The notes beneath the pieces are model-generated. The model ran no database searches. It was not told where the DNA came from and worked only from the letters and a program-made list of their open reading frames with translations. From the NCBI GenBank assembly GCA_034509755.1, contig CM067559.1, positions 15,854,501 to 15,918,500 of the forward strand: a stretch of DNA of 64,000 nt. Reading direction: 5' to 3'. Source of the stretch: Anisodus tanguticus. Taxonomy: Eukaryota > Streptophyta > Magnoliopsida > Solanales > Solanaceae. A program made the translations under genes and the position numbers. Shown one piece after another: positions 23,270-35,119 of this stretch (position 1 is the first letter of the stretch; every line of letters starts with the position of its first letter).

Positions 23270-25130
23270 CTATTCAACATATGGTGGCTGGTATACAACT
23301 GCATGCTTGCCATCAGAAGTCAAAGACTCCTCCACATTTGATATCACTACTTCTTTGCCTTTAGTAGTTGATTGGTCTGGAAGAAGTGAAGATGATAAAG
23401 ACATCAATGAACGTTCCTCAGTAAATCAATGACCACTAGAATTATTAAGAGTTGTGTAGCCAATTTTCTGAAGTTCAATTTTTATTTCCCTGTACTCTTC
23501 CATAGGAAAGTCTGGATCTTTGGCAGTTGTAACAAGTTTAATAACACCAATGCAGGCATTTGAGGAAGAGATGGTGAAAATAGGTAATAACTTCGACGAT
23601 TGAATACCAAACTATCTAGCCAATTTAGAGAACAAAAACTTAGATTGTTCTGGCAAAGAGGAAGAGGGATTTGTCCAATTCTTTGGTTTTACAAATTTGA
23701 TGGAAGCTGCCCTAAATTTTGGTAAATGATTAGAATCCTCCTGATAGGCCATTGAATAAGAGGGATTTACAGCGGAAAGGACACTGTCATTGGCTGGTAT
23801 CCAGATTTGGATTAGGCTATTTTTAGATATTATGCTCACAGAGTTGATAGTTTCAAAATATAGTCTGAACAACATTTTATGCATAGTCTGTTGAAATTTG
23901 TGTTCCTTCTATGTTATGATTTACATTAATGGTAGAATATTTATTCACCTTTTTAGTCTATGCATATTCTTGAATATTATATTTAGTTTCCTTTTAGTTT
24001 AGTATCTATAAGGAAATAATATATATATTTATTTTATCCCCTTTAGTTCTCTATAAATAGAGATGTAGTCCTTTATTCTCAATACAAAAAACAATGTAAT
24101 GAATCAAAGCAATTAGTTTTTGTTTATTTTCTCTCCTGATTCTTCAATTTCATAACCGTGGTATCAGAGCTTTCATCGATCTTCATGAATCCGTTAATTT
24201 TGTTCGAAAAAATATTCAATTACTTTTAACTCGTAAAGGTTCACTTTTAATCTGTCCAAGCTCCAATATCTTTTTTGGATTTAGAAGGCTTGTTCAAAAG
24301 AAAAAAAATGTGGGTGGCATTATGACTGGGGTGTCAGTTAGAAAGGTTCAACTAATGTTCGTTCAATCAAGCAGCATTCTTTTTTTCTTAACTTAAGGAG
24401 AGGGAAGAGGGCTTTCTAAAAATGGCTTGGGACCTATGAACAGAACAACATGCATTGGATTCTAATATCTTTTTAATCCGTGCTCACTTTTAATGCACCG
24501 GGTCCAATTTTTAATTATACATATTTTTAACTATGACAAAAATCAATATCTCTTTGAATGTCCACAAATCTTCATTAATGAAAACCATCAAAACTGATCA
24601 GTGAAGATGAATACAAGACGCTGAAAAAGAAGAAGAATCAAATCTTCAAACTCAAATTCGCTACACCAACTTGAGTTTGAGGGAGATTGTTGAAATTTGT
24701 GTTCCTTCTATGTTATGATTTACATTAATGGTAGAATATTTACTCTCCTTTTTAATCTATGAATATTCTAGAATATTTAGCTTCATTCTAAGTCTAGTTA
24801 CTACATTAATTATAGAATATTTAATTTCCTTTTAATTTAGTATTTATAAGGAAAATAATATATTTTCTTTTATTTTATTCTTATAGTCTTGTATTCTCAG
24901 TGGAATAAACAATGTAAAGAATCAAACCAAATTGATTTTGTTCATTTTCTCTCCCGTTTCTTCAATTCCATAACAGTATGCCCAAGGAAGAGAGAAGTAG
25001 GTTACTATTTTTATTGGTCTTCTTTGTACAACGTGCATATTGGAGAATTAGCAAGTCTCCCAATGAAATCCCATCTCAGCAAGATTCGTGGAGAAATTGA
25101 TGGCATTTTTATGTCTTGTGCATGTTTTTT
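23270..25130 (-). pseudogene. NIN-like protein (NLP) related fragment, split by a TRIM
   Basis: Minus-strand segments on both sides of the 23889-24975 element show NLP N-terminal (GAF-like) features. 23884-23612 has NSLIQIWIPANDSVLSAVNP, NHLPKFRAAS and LPEQSKFLF. Further on, after a stop, come NACIGVIKLVTTAKDPDFPM and EIKIELQKIG, which correspond to the C-[IL]-G-V-x-E-[LV]-V-T-T block of NLPs. The part at 25130-24976 reads MPSISPRILLRWDFIGRL. There is no RWP-RK or PB1 domain in the window. NLPs are nitrate-responsive transcription factors; this is a broken fragment. The family call rests on motif memory alone. Confidence 0.5.
23889..24975 (+). mobile_element. Non-autonomous TRIM/short LTR element within the NLP fragment
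   Basis: Direct repeats at 23889-24157 (269 bp) and 24688-24975 (288 bp), both starting TGTTGAAATTTGTGTTCCTT and ending near CAATT(T/C)CATAAC. TGGTATCAGAGC (24159-24170) follows the first as a tRNA-iMet PBS, and GAGTTTGAGGGAGAT precedes the second as a PPT. The 530-bp interior is non-coding. I do not see a matching target duplication (TAGTC against GTATG). Confidence 0.8.
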
Positions 25131-25228
25131 TTAGCTAATATATGACCGAATATTCATCTTTTAGCATGATGGTAGAGAGAATTTACAAATATTTTGAACT
25201 CCTTATAGATTGTGAATTGGTTGTTGAG

Positions 25229-25434
25229 TGAAAGATGAAATAATTTCCCTTAGGGATTCCTTTCATTATTCACAATATATATAGCTGTACAAGGTTGATT
25301 CCTAATATGGTACGAATCCTAACTTACCTTACAAAGGTTGATTCCTAATACAGTTAGAATCCTAAGTTACCTTAATTATACATCTACCATTATTACAAAA
25401 TATACGGAGAATATTCTGAGAATATTCGCTAATA
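25229..25434 (-). repeat. 3' LTR of copia 2
   Basis: 206 bp. The minus-strand start reads TATTAGCG (non-canonical TA in place of TG) and the end is CATCTTTCA. A GAGGGGGAG polypurine tract precedes it. Confidence 0.85.
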
Positions 25435-25435
25435 C

Positions 25436-26880
25436 TCCCCCTCGGACGGAGCGGGAGGAGGCCGAATGCTAAGGTTTGGATCGGAAGTCGGTGAAGAGCT
25501 GTCGCGGTAGTCCCTTTGTGAAAATGTCGCACCGATAAGAGGAAGGCACGTGTAAAATTTTGACCCGACCACGGCAACCTTCTCTCGCACAAAGTGGATA
25601 TCCATCTCAATATGCTTAGTCCGCCGATGTTGGACCGGATTATGAGACATATAGATAGCGAGATATGTTGTCACAATAGACTATAGACGCCTTGCGCAAT
25701 GGACACCGGAGCTCCAAAAGAAGATTTCGGAGCCAACGGATCTCGGCGACAACATTAGCAACTCCGCGATATTCTACTTCAGCACTCGAACGGGATAGCG
25801 TGGCTCGCCGCTTGGCGGACCATGAGATAAGATTATCTCCTAGAAATACACAAGTACACGAGGTGGAGCGACGTGTGTCGGGGCATCCCGCCCAATCGCA
25901 TCCGTGTAGGCTAGCAACTTGGTTGGGGCGAGAGGTGTATAGATGTAAACCAAAGTCTAGTGTGCCCTTAACATATCCGATAATACGTTTGAGGGCGGCA
26001 AAATGGGACTCTCGGGGGTCGTGCATGAACATACACACTTTCGAACGGCATATGCAATATCGAGGCCTAGTGAATGTAAGATCGAAGAGCACCCGCTAGA
26101 CTCCGATATAGAGTGGGATCGAAAGCGGCGCACCGTCATTAGCACTAAGCTTGGATTTTGAGTCCACCGGAGTTGGCATAATTTTACAATTTGCCATCTT
26201 GGCACTGTACACTATCTCTTCTGCATACTTACGTTAACACAGGAACATAGTGGCTGCAGATCTTGTCACCGATATACCCAAAAAATAACTTAGCTTGCCC
26301 AAGTCAGTCATAGCAAATTTAGTTTTGAGTAGAGCAATGATTTCATTCTTCAACCCGTCAGATGAGGCAGTAAGAACAATGTCATCGACATATAATAGCA
26401 AATATGCAAAGTCTTGCTACCTCGGTGAAGCGTGAAGAGAGATGTATCACACTGCTACATACAAAACCAATCGCGAGAAGATACTGCAGCGAACCGATCA
26501 TACCAAGCGCGGGGTGCCTGTTTCAATCCATACAATGATTTCCGAGACGACACACAAATCGCGGAGTGCCGGATGAACAAAGCCGGAGGGTGATGCATGT
26601 ACACAGTCTCTTTCAAATCCCCATGAAGAAACGCATTCTTGACATCAAGTGATGAATCGGCCAATGCATGCCCATAGCAATACCGAGAATAGTCCGAATA
26701 GTGGCCGGTTTAACAACCGGATCGAATGTCTCACCACAATCAATACCCCCTCGCCGATTAGTGCCATTAGCAACTAGTCTTTCCTTATACCTCTCTAAGT
26801 CACCACTTGTCTTTGAACTTGTGACGAAATAGCCACATACACCGGATAACATTCACACCAAATTTGTTCTAGGTACCAAA
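25436..26880 (-). pseudogene. Reverse transcriptase and RNase H of copia 2
   Basis: RT fragments at 26852-26613 and 26664-26455 (SSLDVKNAFLHGDLKETVYM, KSLYGLKQAPRAWYDRFA); the YVDD region near 26380-26400 is frameshifted. RNase H lies in 26092-25640 (FTRPRYC, DTRRSTS, SAEVEYRGVANVVAEIRWLR) and continues to 25436. Non-functional. Confidence 0.8.
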
Positions 26881-27563
26881 TCCCAAGTGTTCTCGCTTGG
26901 TTAAAGCGTTAAATTCCTTGCACATGGCCGCATTCCAATTTGGGTCCAGTTTTGCTGGTTTTGGATTTTTGGAATGGGTGATAAGGTTTGTGTAGAGAGA
27001 TTGAATTGAACCTTGGGTTTGAAGATCCCGTGTTGTGCACGAGTCTCCATGCGATGTGAGGGCGGTGGTGGTGGGTCGGGGCCGTGAGGTTCCGGTCCAC
27101 CGGTTCTCGGACCGGTGGGCGGCAGTGTCCCCGGTGGCGCAGTGTGACTCGACCGGGGGTCGTAGGGGTGAGCGAGGGAGCTGGTGGGGTGGTGCCGGAC
27201 GGTGGGACCGTCGGAACAGGTGGGCCGTCGTTGGTATAGATTTTGGATGACCGGGACAGACTTGGTTCATCGAGAAAGATGTAATCGGTGGTCCGAAATT
27301 TCGAAGATTTGAAAAAGGAAAGGTTGTCTCGTCAAAGGTGACGTGACGGGAGACGATGATTTTGCGAGTAGCAATGTCATAGCACAAGTAGCCCCGATGA
27401 TTAGGAGATAGACCAAGGAAGACACATGGAAGAGTGCGAGGGGCAAGTTTGTGGGGTGCGATGGAGGATATGTTGGGGTAGCATAAGCATCCAAAAATAC
27501 GTAGGTGATCATATGATGGCGCCTACGGTATAAGATTTCGTAGGAGTTTTGTTTTGGAGTGTG

Positions 27564-28566
27564 CTAGTTGGTAAAATATTTAGAAGGGATTCTACCATTT
27601 TGACAAAGATAGACCCAAAAAGGCGGTGGTAGGCGGGCATGAAAAATGAAGTGTGCGGACCATGTTATTGATGGTACGTATAATTCTTTCGACCTTTCCG
27701 TTTTGGGAAGAAGTATAGGGACAAGAAAAACGGAAAACCATGCCTTGTTTAGAACAGAAATTGTGAAATGCCGAGTTATTAAATTCACGTCCATTATCAC
27801 ATTGGAATGATTTAATAGGTTTTTCAAATTGTGTCTTAATGAATTTTTGAAACTCGAGGAATTTTGCAAAAACTTGATTTGAATTTCGGTGGGTAAATCC
27901 GGACAAAATGTGAAAAATCATCCAAGAATACTAGATAGAATTTATGACCCAAAGAGCTAGCAATCGGAGATGTCCACAAATCAACATGAACAATATCAAA
28001 TGGAGAAAAAGTAACTTGTTTGATGACATAAAGGGAAGACGAGTATGTTTGCCTAGTGGACAAGAAAAACAGTGTTGGGCAATTTTCCCATTATTACATT
28101 GAATACGCTTAGAAGACCTAAGAAAAGTAAAAACTGGGTCTCCGGGGTGTCCGAGTCTGTTGTGCCAAGTTGAGGGAGAGATCGCCGCAAGGGATAGAGG
28201 TGCTTGCGGTCTGTCAGCGGAAGATTGAGTGAATGGGTAGAGATCTCCCACACTATTGCAGCGTGTAAGAATTTTCCCCGTATTGAGTTCCTCCACAGAA
28301 AAGCCAAAAGGGTCAAATTCGACAGACACAGAATTATAGCTAGTGAATTTTCTAACAGAGATTAAGTTTTTAATGATGTTAAGTGTGTATAGGACGTGGT
28401 TTAGGGAGAAAGGTGGGTGTGGATGTTTGGTGTGTGTGTTACCGTAACCTTCAATTGGAATGCGATGACCATTGCCGACAGTAATAAATTGAGGACACTT
28501 TAGCCGACGTAGTTGAGATATGTTACCCGACGACCGGGTGAGGTGAGATGTGGCTCCGGTGTCCAT
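27564..28566 (-). pseudogene. Protease and integrase regions of copia 2
   Basis: 28566-27931 begins MDTGATSHLTRSSGN (protease Asp-Thr-Gly) and runs through WHNRLGHPGDPVFTFL and FSCPLGKHTRLPF (integrase zinc module). 28063-27836 and 27921-27564, in shifted frames, give DIVHVDLWTSPIASSLGHKF, CDNGREFNNSAFHNF and PYTSSQNGKVERIIRTINNM of the integrase core. Confidence 0.8.
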
Positions 28567-28804
28567 GTACCAATTTTCGTTGGGGCTGTTGAAGGTTCAC
28601 GGTGGTGTATGCCCGGCCCAAATCGGTCGGGGCCGGTGCTTGGGCGCTGCAGTGCTGCAGTGCCGCCGCAGTCTTCTTCTGGGCCCGCCATCGGTGGGCT
28701 CGCACGGTGGCCGGGGCATGGCCCAAGAGGCCGATCGACCAAGCTGCCAGGCCGGGCCCCCCTACGGTCGGGTACGGGCATGCGGGCGAGGCCCGGTTCG
28801 GTGG

Positions 28805-29640
28805 TTAGGCCCTTCCTGCAGTGCCGCCGCTTGTTGTCCGGTGGTTGGCCGCTGTCCGAGTCCATCGGGTGCGTTGGCCCTTTCCGCGGCCCTTTCCTTT
28901 GTTGTTGCGACCTCTCGCCGCCACGACCTCCGCCACTCTGCTGCGCTGCTGGAACCGTGGTTGTCGCTTTGGTCGCATTGTTGCCATCCCGTCAACGGCT
29001 AACGCCTTTTGATTATGTTCCTCTTGTTTAGCACGTCTAGTTTCTTCCAACAATAGTTGTGAACGTGCCTTGTTGAAACTTGGGAGAGGGTCGGCTTGTT
29101 GAATCATTGTTGCGAGTGTGTCATATTCACCTTTTGGTAAACCCGCAACAAGTTGAAGCACCATCTTGGTTTCTGAAACAGAAGTCCCGACGTTGGATAG
29201 TTGATCGGTTATGAGTTTCAGTTGCTTACAATAATCGGACATGTTGTTAAAATTCTCGAGGCGGGTATTATTGAATTGCTCTTCCAAATATACGGCCCGA
29301 GTATTTTTATTGTCCGAAAGATTTCTTCTAGCCGGACCCAAAGTTCACGTGCCGTAGCACCTTGTTTTCATGATAGTGCACAACATGTCTTTGGAGATGG
29401 TGCCGTAGATCCATTGTTTGACGATGGCGTCAAGACGACGCCTTGATTGAGTCCGTAACATCGGTGGGACGAGGAGCTTGATTCGTCAATATGATCGAGC
29501 ACGTTGTATGCACATGCATGAATGTAGAATAGTTCCATCCACATGGAATATTGACAGTCTTCTTGGTCAAGAATTATAGGGATAAAATTCTTGATGTTGT
29601 TAACGGCAAATGCCGGATGAAAAGAAGATACTGAACGTTA
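28805..29640 (-). pseudogene. gag of copia 2
   Basis: 29341-28805 has NKNTRAVYLEEQFNNTRLEN, QLVAGLPKGEYDTLATMIQQ and LLLEETRRAKQEEHNQKALA, collinear with copia 1 gag, followed by an Arg/Lys/Gly-rich tail. The upstream part (about 29640-29342) is frameshifted. The long shadow frames on both strands at 28500-29031 come from GC-rich sequence with few stop codons. Confidence 0.75.
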
Positions 29641-29851
29641 AGAGGGGTTGTCAATTGTGCCAGTGGATGAACCGGAATTTGGGGGGGGAAGACATGGTTG
29701 TCGCCTGCCGAGGGAAGGGAATTTTCTGGTTTGGCCGAGAAAGAGAGGAAGAAAGCAGAAAAAAAAAAATCTGCGAAATCAGAAAAAAAATTGCTAATTT
29801 CGGCCAAGAATAAGGAAGAGGAGGGATTTAGGTTTTAGGCTCTTGATACCA

Positions 29852-30035
29852 TGAAAGATGGAATAATTTCCCTTAGGGATTCCTTTCATTATTCACAATA
29901 TATATAGCTGTACAAGGTTGATTCCTAATATGTTACGAATCCTAACTTACCTTACAAAGGCTGATTCCTAATACAGTTAGAATCCTAAGTTACCTTAATT
30001 ATACATCTACCATTATTACAGAATATTCGCTAATA
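29852..30035 (-). repeat. 5' LTR of copia 2
   Basis: 184 bp, with a 22-bp internal deletion relative to the 3' LTR. It is followed on the minus strand by TGGTATCAAGAGCC (29851-29838), the tRNA-iMet PBS. Confidence 0.85.
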
Positions 30036-30276
30036 TTGACTTTGAAAAAATTGCTTAGTAGTATTTATCTTTTAATATGATGCTCTTATCAAAATAAAAG
30101 CATAAATAATTCTTTTACAGGATCTAGTGATAGAGTTTGACGAGACCATACCTTCAAATTTGTGTTTACAGATCAAAGATTGCATTTTTACTGCATATTC
30201 CAAGTCAACTTTCTTAGCTTATAGAAGTCTCGATTGCTTATCTACCTCATATCGAGATAAAAATTTTGATTTGTCG

Positions 30277-32249
30277 TACAAAATCTGAAGGTAAAAAATT
30301 AAAGGCATATGCAATTAAACTATATGAACTTCGTTTGGGTGACTGATAAAAGTAAAAAAATGAAGGCATCTGCCATTAAACTAAGGGAGTTTAGTTTGGG
30401 TGACTGATGGAAAGCGAAAAGATATCTAGGGAGCTCAAATTTGAAAGTAAAAAATTGAAGGCATTTGCCATTAAACTGACAGAGTTGAGTTTGGGTGACT
30501 GATGGGAAAGAGAAAAGATATCTAGGGAGCTCAAATTTAAAAGTAAAAAATTAAAGGCCTCTGCCATTAAACTAACAGAGTTTAGTTTGGGTGACTTATG
30601 GGAAAGAGAAAAGATATCTAGGGAGCTCAAATTTAAAAGTAAAAAATTGAAGGCATCTGCCATTAAACTAACAGAGTTTAGTTTGGGTGACTGATGGGAA
30701 AGAGAAAGATATCTAGGGAGCTCAAATTTAAAAGTCAAAAATTGAAGGCATCTGCCATTAAACTAACAGAGTTTAGTTTGGGTGATTGATGGGAAAGAGA
30801 AAGATATCTAGGGAGCTCAAATTTAAAAGTCAAAAATTGAAGGCATCTGCCATTAAACTAAAGGAGTTTAGTTTGGGTGACTGATGGGAAAGAGAAAAGA
30901 TATCTAGGGAGCTCAAATTTAAAAGTAAAAAATTGAAGGCATCTACCATTAAACTAACAGAGTTTAGTTTGGGTGACTGATAGGAAAGAGAAAGATATCT
31001 AGGGAGCTCAAATTTAAAAGTCAAAAATTGAAGGCATCTGCCATTAAACTAACAGAGTTTAGTTTGGGTGACTGATGGGAAAGAGAAAGATATCTAGGGA
31101 GCTCAAATTTAAAAGTCAAAAATTGAAGGCATCTGCCATTAAACTAACAGAGTTTAGTTTGGGTGACTGATGGGAAAGAGAAAGATATCTAGGGAGCTCA
31201 AATTTAAAAGTCAAAAATTGAAGGCATCTGCCTTTAAACTAACAGAGTTTAGTTTGGGTGACTGATGGGAAAGAGAAAGATATCTAGGGAGCTCAAATTT
31301 AAAAGTCAAAAATTGAAGGCATCTGCCATTAAACTAACAGAGTTTAGTTTGGGTGACTGATGGGAAAGAGAAAAGATATCTAGGGAGCTCAAATTTAAAA
31401 GTAAAAATCTGAAGGCATCTGCCATTAAACTAACATAATTTAGTTTGGGTGACTGATGGGAAAGAGAAAAGATATCCAGGGAGTTCAACTTTAAAAGTAA
31501 AAAATTGAAGGCATCTGTCATTAAACTAACATAACTTAGTTTGGGTGATTGATGAGAAAGAGAAAATATGTCTTGGGGGCTCAAACTTTAAAAGCCAAAA
31601 ATTGAAGGCATTTGTCATTAAATTAACAGAGCTTATTTTGCGTGACTAAGGGGAAAGAGGAAAGATATCTTGGTAGCTCAAAATCTAAAAGCCAAAAAAT
31701 TGAAGGCATCTACCATTAAACTAACAGAGTTTAGTTTGAGTGACTGATGGGAAAGATAAAATATGTCTTGGGAACTCAAAATATGAAAGCCAAAATTGAA
31801 TGCATCTGCAATTAAATTAACAAAGCTTAGTTTTGGTGATTTATGAGAAAGAGAAAATATGTCTTCGAAGCTTAAAATCTGAAAGCTAAGAATTGAAGGC
31901 ATCTGCCATTAAACTAATAATGTTTAGTTTGGATAACTGATGGAAAAGAGAGAAGATGTCTTGAGAGCACAAAATCTGAAAGCGAAAAATTGAAGACATC
32001 TGCTATTAAACTAATAGAGCTTAGTTTGTGTGATTGATGGAAAAGAGAAAAGATTTCTTAGGAGCTCGGAATTTGAAATTCAAAAATTAAAGTCATTTGC
32101 CATCAAGTCAACAGAGCTTAATTTGGTGATTGATGGGAAAGAGAAAACATATCTAAGGAGTTCAAAATTTGAAAATCAAACATTGAAGACATCTGTCATC
32201 AAACCAACAGAGCTTAGATTGGGTAACAGATGGGAAAGAGAATAGATAT
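30277..32249. repeat. Minisatellite array 1, about 21 units of 95-98 bp
   Basis: The unit core GAAGGCATCTGCCATTAAAC, then AGTTTGGGTGACTGATGG, then TATCTAGGGAGCTCAAATTT recurs at intervals of 95-98 bp (for example 30649, 30744, 30839, 30935, 31030, 31125, 31220, 31315, 31411). Central units (30649-31411) are almost identical; those from 31500 on are diverged, so central units were homogenised recently. The unit is near 96 bp (32 codons), so open frames with a 32-residue period arise on the minus strand. Copia 3 interrupts the downstream edge. A second array lies at 52690-53960. Confidence 0.95.
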
Positions 32250-32477
32250 TGATAGACAGTGGTATACCCTGTGTATACCACATAGATAGAAAAGATCTAT
32301 TTACTATACCATATTGTAGAATTCTTGTACAAGTATAATTATGATATTAGTATTATAGTAGGAAAATGTATTAGTCTTGTATTAGGAAAATCTAGATTTA
32401 TTTTTCATATTTAGATATTGTATATTTGTATATATACCTCTTCATTAATGAAAATAATCAAGACATTATTTCTTTCA
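32250..32477 (+). repeat. 5' LTR of copia 3
   Basis: 228 bp, TG...CA, followed by a PBS at 32478 (TGGTATCAGC). Confidence 0.93.
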
Positions 32478-32709
32478 TGGTATCAGCAGTGTAAGGCAAA
32501 TTTTTCCTTTTCCAAAATCCCTTCTTCCGCTGCCCTACTTTCCATTGGCCGTCGGCCAACCTCCTTCTCCCTTCAACTTTTGGTTTTTTTTCTCTTCCAA
32601 AAATTTCTAATTCTTCTCTTGTTCTTTCCTCATGTCTTCCTCAAAGAACACGTTTCATCCTGCCCTTACAGTCTCCAACATCAAGAATTACATCCCTATC
32701 GTTTTTTAG

Positions 32710-33260
32710 ATGGAAAACGTCCAATACGCGACGTGGGCAAAATTATTTAAAATTCACGCACGCTTGCATCAAGTTCTTCATCACATCATCCCCTCCGTAA
32801 CATGCACAGACAAGGTCCCTATCGCCGAGGATGACCTTGCGTTATGGACAACTCTTGATGCTACAGTTATCCAGTGGATATATTCCACTATCTCTACGGA
32901 CCTCTTGCAGATGATTATTGAGCCCGATGCCACGACGATGGAAACTTGGAATAGGTTGTGTGATATATTTCAAGATAACAAAAATTTTCGTGCTGTCACT
33001 CTTGAGCAGGAATTTTTCTATGTCAACATGGAGGATTTTCTGAATGTCTCAGCCTATTGTAAAAGGTTGAAGGAATTGGCGGATCAACTCAAGAACGTTG
33101 GTGCGCCCGTCACCAATGATCGCCTTGTTCTTTAGATGGTTGCAGGCCTATCCGAGGCTTATAATGGCGTTGGGACACTTTTTCGTCAAAGTAATCATCT
33201 TCCACCGTTCTACTAGGCCCGTTCCATGCTCACATTAGAAGAGGTTGGCTTAGTTAAAAA
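32710..33260 (+). pseudogene. gag of copia 3, in-frame stop
   Basis: MENVQYATWAKLFKIHARLH starts the Gag core, with METWNRLCDIFQDNKNFRAV and YCKRLKELADQLKNVGAPVT. A TAG at 33133-33135 stops it just before the conserved MVAGLSEAYN block, which continues in the same frame. An upstream stop (TAG near 32707) separates this Met from leader-derived N-terminal sequence. The Asn/Gly-rich tail lies at 33300-33480. Confidence 0.8.
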
Positions 33261-33733
33261 GGCAGCTACCGGAGCTAATTCCGTCATGATGATGGCCACA
33301 TCAGATAACCCTCACTCATTCTCGAATAATTTTAGCCAAAACTTTAACAACGGTGATGGCAAAAAGGGTTAAAATCGAAAAAATAGTGGCAAGAACCGCG
33401 GCAGCGGCAGTGGTGGTGGCCGGAGTAGTGGTGGACGTGGTGGTACTGGGCTGGCTGGGCCGCAACACCACTGACCGTATGCTTGGGCCAATGCACAATG
33501 TCCGTGGGGCTGCTGGGCCAGTGGCTAATGGCCCAACTCGGCTTTTCCTTATTTTCCAGGTTTTCAGCGAATTGGGCTAGTGGCTAGTGGAGGCCCAATT
33601 CGCAGTTCCAGCATTTCCAGCCCAGCAGTCGGCTGGATCTTGGCAGTAGGCTGGCCTGCTTGGGCCTCAGCCTTAACAGGCCTTCGCTATTGCGGGCCTA
33701 GTTTCTGGTCCGACACCTACGGATATTGAGGTC

Positions 33734-34111
33734 GTGATACATACACTTGGATTAAATCCCCCAGACGCAAATTGGTACATGGACATCGGAGCCACTTCTC
33801 ATATGATGTTCGCGCAAGATAATCTCTCATCTTATTTCAATTTGAGCAAAAATCGTGGCATAATTATTGGTAATGACAATTCAATTCCAATTCGTGGTTA
33901 TGGTCACACAAATTTGTCCCCCTCACATCCACTTCTAGTCCTAAAAAATATCCTTCATTCCCCTCACTTAATTAAAAAATTGGTGTCTGTCCGAAAATTC
34001 ACAACTGATAATTGGGTGTCTGTTAACTTTGACCCTTTTGGATTTTCTGTGAAGGATTTCAAGACGGGGATATCTTTAATGAGATGTAATAGTTGGGAGA
34101 GCTTTATCTAA
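33734..34111 (+). pseudogene. Protease region of copia 3, catalytic triad altered
   Basis: Reads NWYMDIGATSHMMFAQDNLS, so the Asp-Ser-Gly motif is Asp-Ile-Gly (codons 33782-33790). That change should lower or abolish activity. Downstream blocks IPIRGYGHTN and LIKKLVSVRKF are typical of copia. Confidence 0.82.
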
Positions 34112-34704
34112 TCACCACCACTACCATTTCCACGAGTCAAGCCACACCTTCTACATTTACCGCTCTTGTTCCTTCTTTGTGGCATGCACGTTTGGATCAT
34201 CCAGGGTCGTCTACTATTTATTCTCTTCAAAATAATAATTTTATTGATTGTAAGAGTACACGTAGTACTCATATTTTTCCTTCTTGTCCTCTAGGGAAAC
34301 ATGTTAGATTATCGTTTGTAGCCTCTACTTCTAGTACGTCGATGCCTTTTGACATTATTCATAGTGATTAATGGACATCTCATGTTTTGAGTTCTTTGGG
34401 CCATCGTTGTTATGTTTTATTTTTGGATGATTATTCTAACTTTTTGTGGACTTTTCCTTTGTCTAAAAAATCTCAAGTTTTTTTCACATTCTTAAAATTT
34501 AGAGCTTTCATCTGTACCCAATTTGAATGGGAAATTAAAAACATTCAATGTGATAATGGTAGGGAATATGATAATGGGCCATTTCGGGAATTTTGTGACA
34601 CTTATGGCATATCTTTTCGATTTTCTTGTCCTCATACGTCCTCACAAAATGGGAAGGCCGACCGAAAATTCGTACCATTAATAATATTATCTGAACTTTA
34701 CTAG
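34093..34704 (+). pseudogene. Integrase region of copia 3
   Basis: 34093-34371 has SLWHARLDHPGSSTIYSL (the HLGH histidine changed to LDH) and FPSCPLGKHVRLSF, then a stop (TAA near 34370) in place of the usual Leu/Trp codon. 34387-34704 has CDNGREYDNGPFREF and CPHTSSQNGKADRKF of the core. A frameshift near 34660 follows. Confidence 0.82.
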
Positions 34705-35119
34705 CCCATGCTCCATTACCTCCGTTTTTTGGCATCATGTGTTACAAATGGCTACCTACCTCCTTAACATACTCCCTAGCAAAGGTTTAGCATATCAATC
34801 AGCCCTAAAAAAATTATAATAAAGATCCCTCATATTCTCATCTTAGGGTGTTTGGGTGTGTGTGCTATCTGCTTTTCCCGTCTACTACAATTAACAAACT
34901 ACAAGTCCGTTCTACCGCTTGTGTGTTTTAAGGTTATCTGTCTAATCATCGTGGTTACAAATGTTTTTATTTATCTGTTAATAAAATCATAATTAGTCTC
35001 CATGTCATTTTTTATGAAACCCAATTTCCATTTGCTAAATTGTATAATTATGTGTCTAATTCATATAATTTTTTGGATGATAGGATCTCACCGTATATTA
35101 TCCACCATTTATCTGAGTT

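Larger units (their letters stand above)
25229..30035 (-). mobile_element. Copia LTR retrotransposon 2, heavily frameshifted
   Basis: LTRs at 25229-25434 (206 bp) and 29852-30035 (184 bp) share the whole TTTCCCTTAGGGATTCCTTT to TTCGCTAATA sequence. The right one lacks about 22 bp near its outer end, between two GAATATTC copies. Flanks TTGAG (25224-25228) and TTGAC (30036-30040) form a 4/5 target duplication. The paralogous unoccupied site at about 52408 reads GGTTGTAGACTTTG. Coding order is copia and sequence is close to copia 1. Dozens of small indels break the frames, with an unusually CG-rich gag C-terminal region. Confidence 0.9.

Noticed and set aside
28500..29031. Long open frames on both strands in a GC-rich segment (150-172 codons)
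   Set aside because: Shadows of the copia 2 gag tail; GC-rich sequence has few stop codons, and the sense frame is gag.
30391..31902. Minus-strand ORFs with a 32-residue repeat as a repeat protein
   Set aside because: The frame persists only because the unit is near 96 bp; there are frequent breaks at 95- and 97-bp units and no start or domain context.
30277..32249. CRISPR-like regular repeat array
   Set aside because: Plant DNA, and adjacent 95-98 bp units with no unique spacers: a minisatellite.
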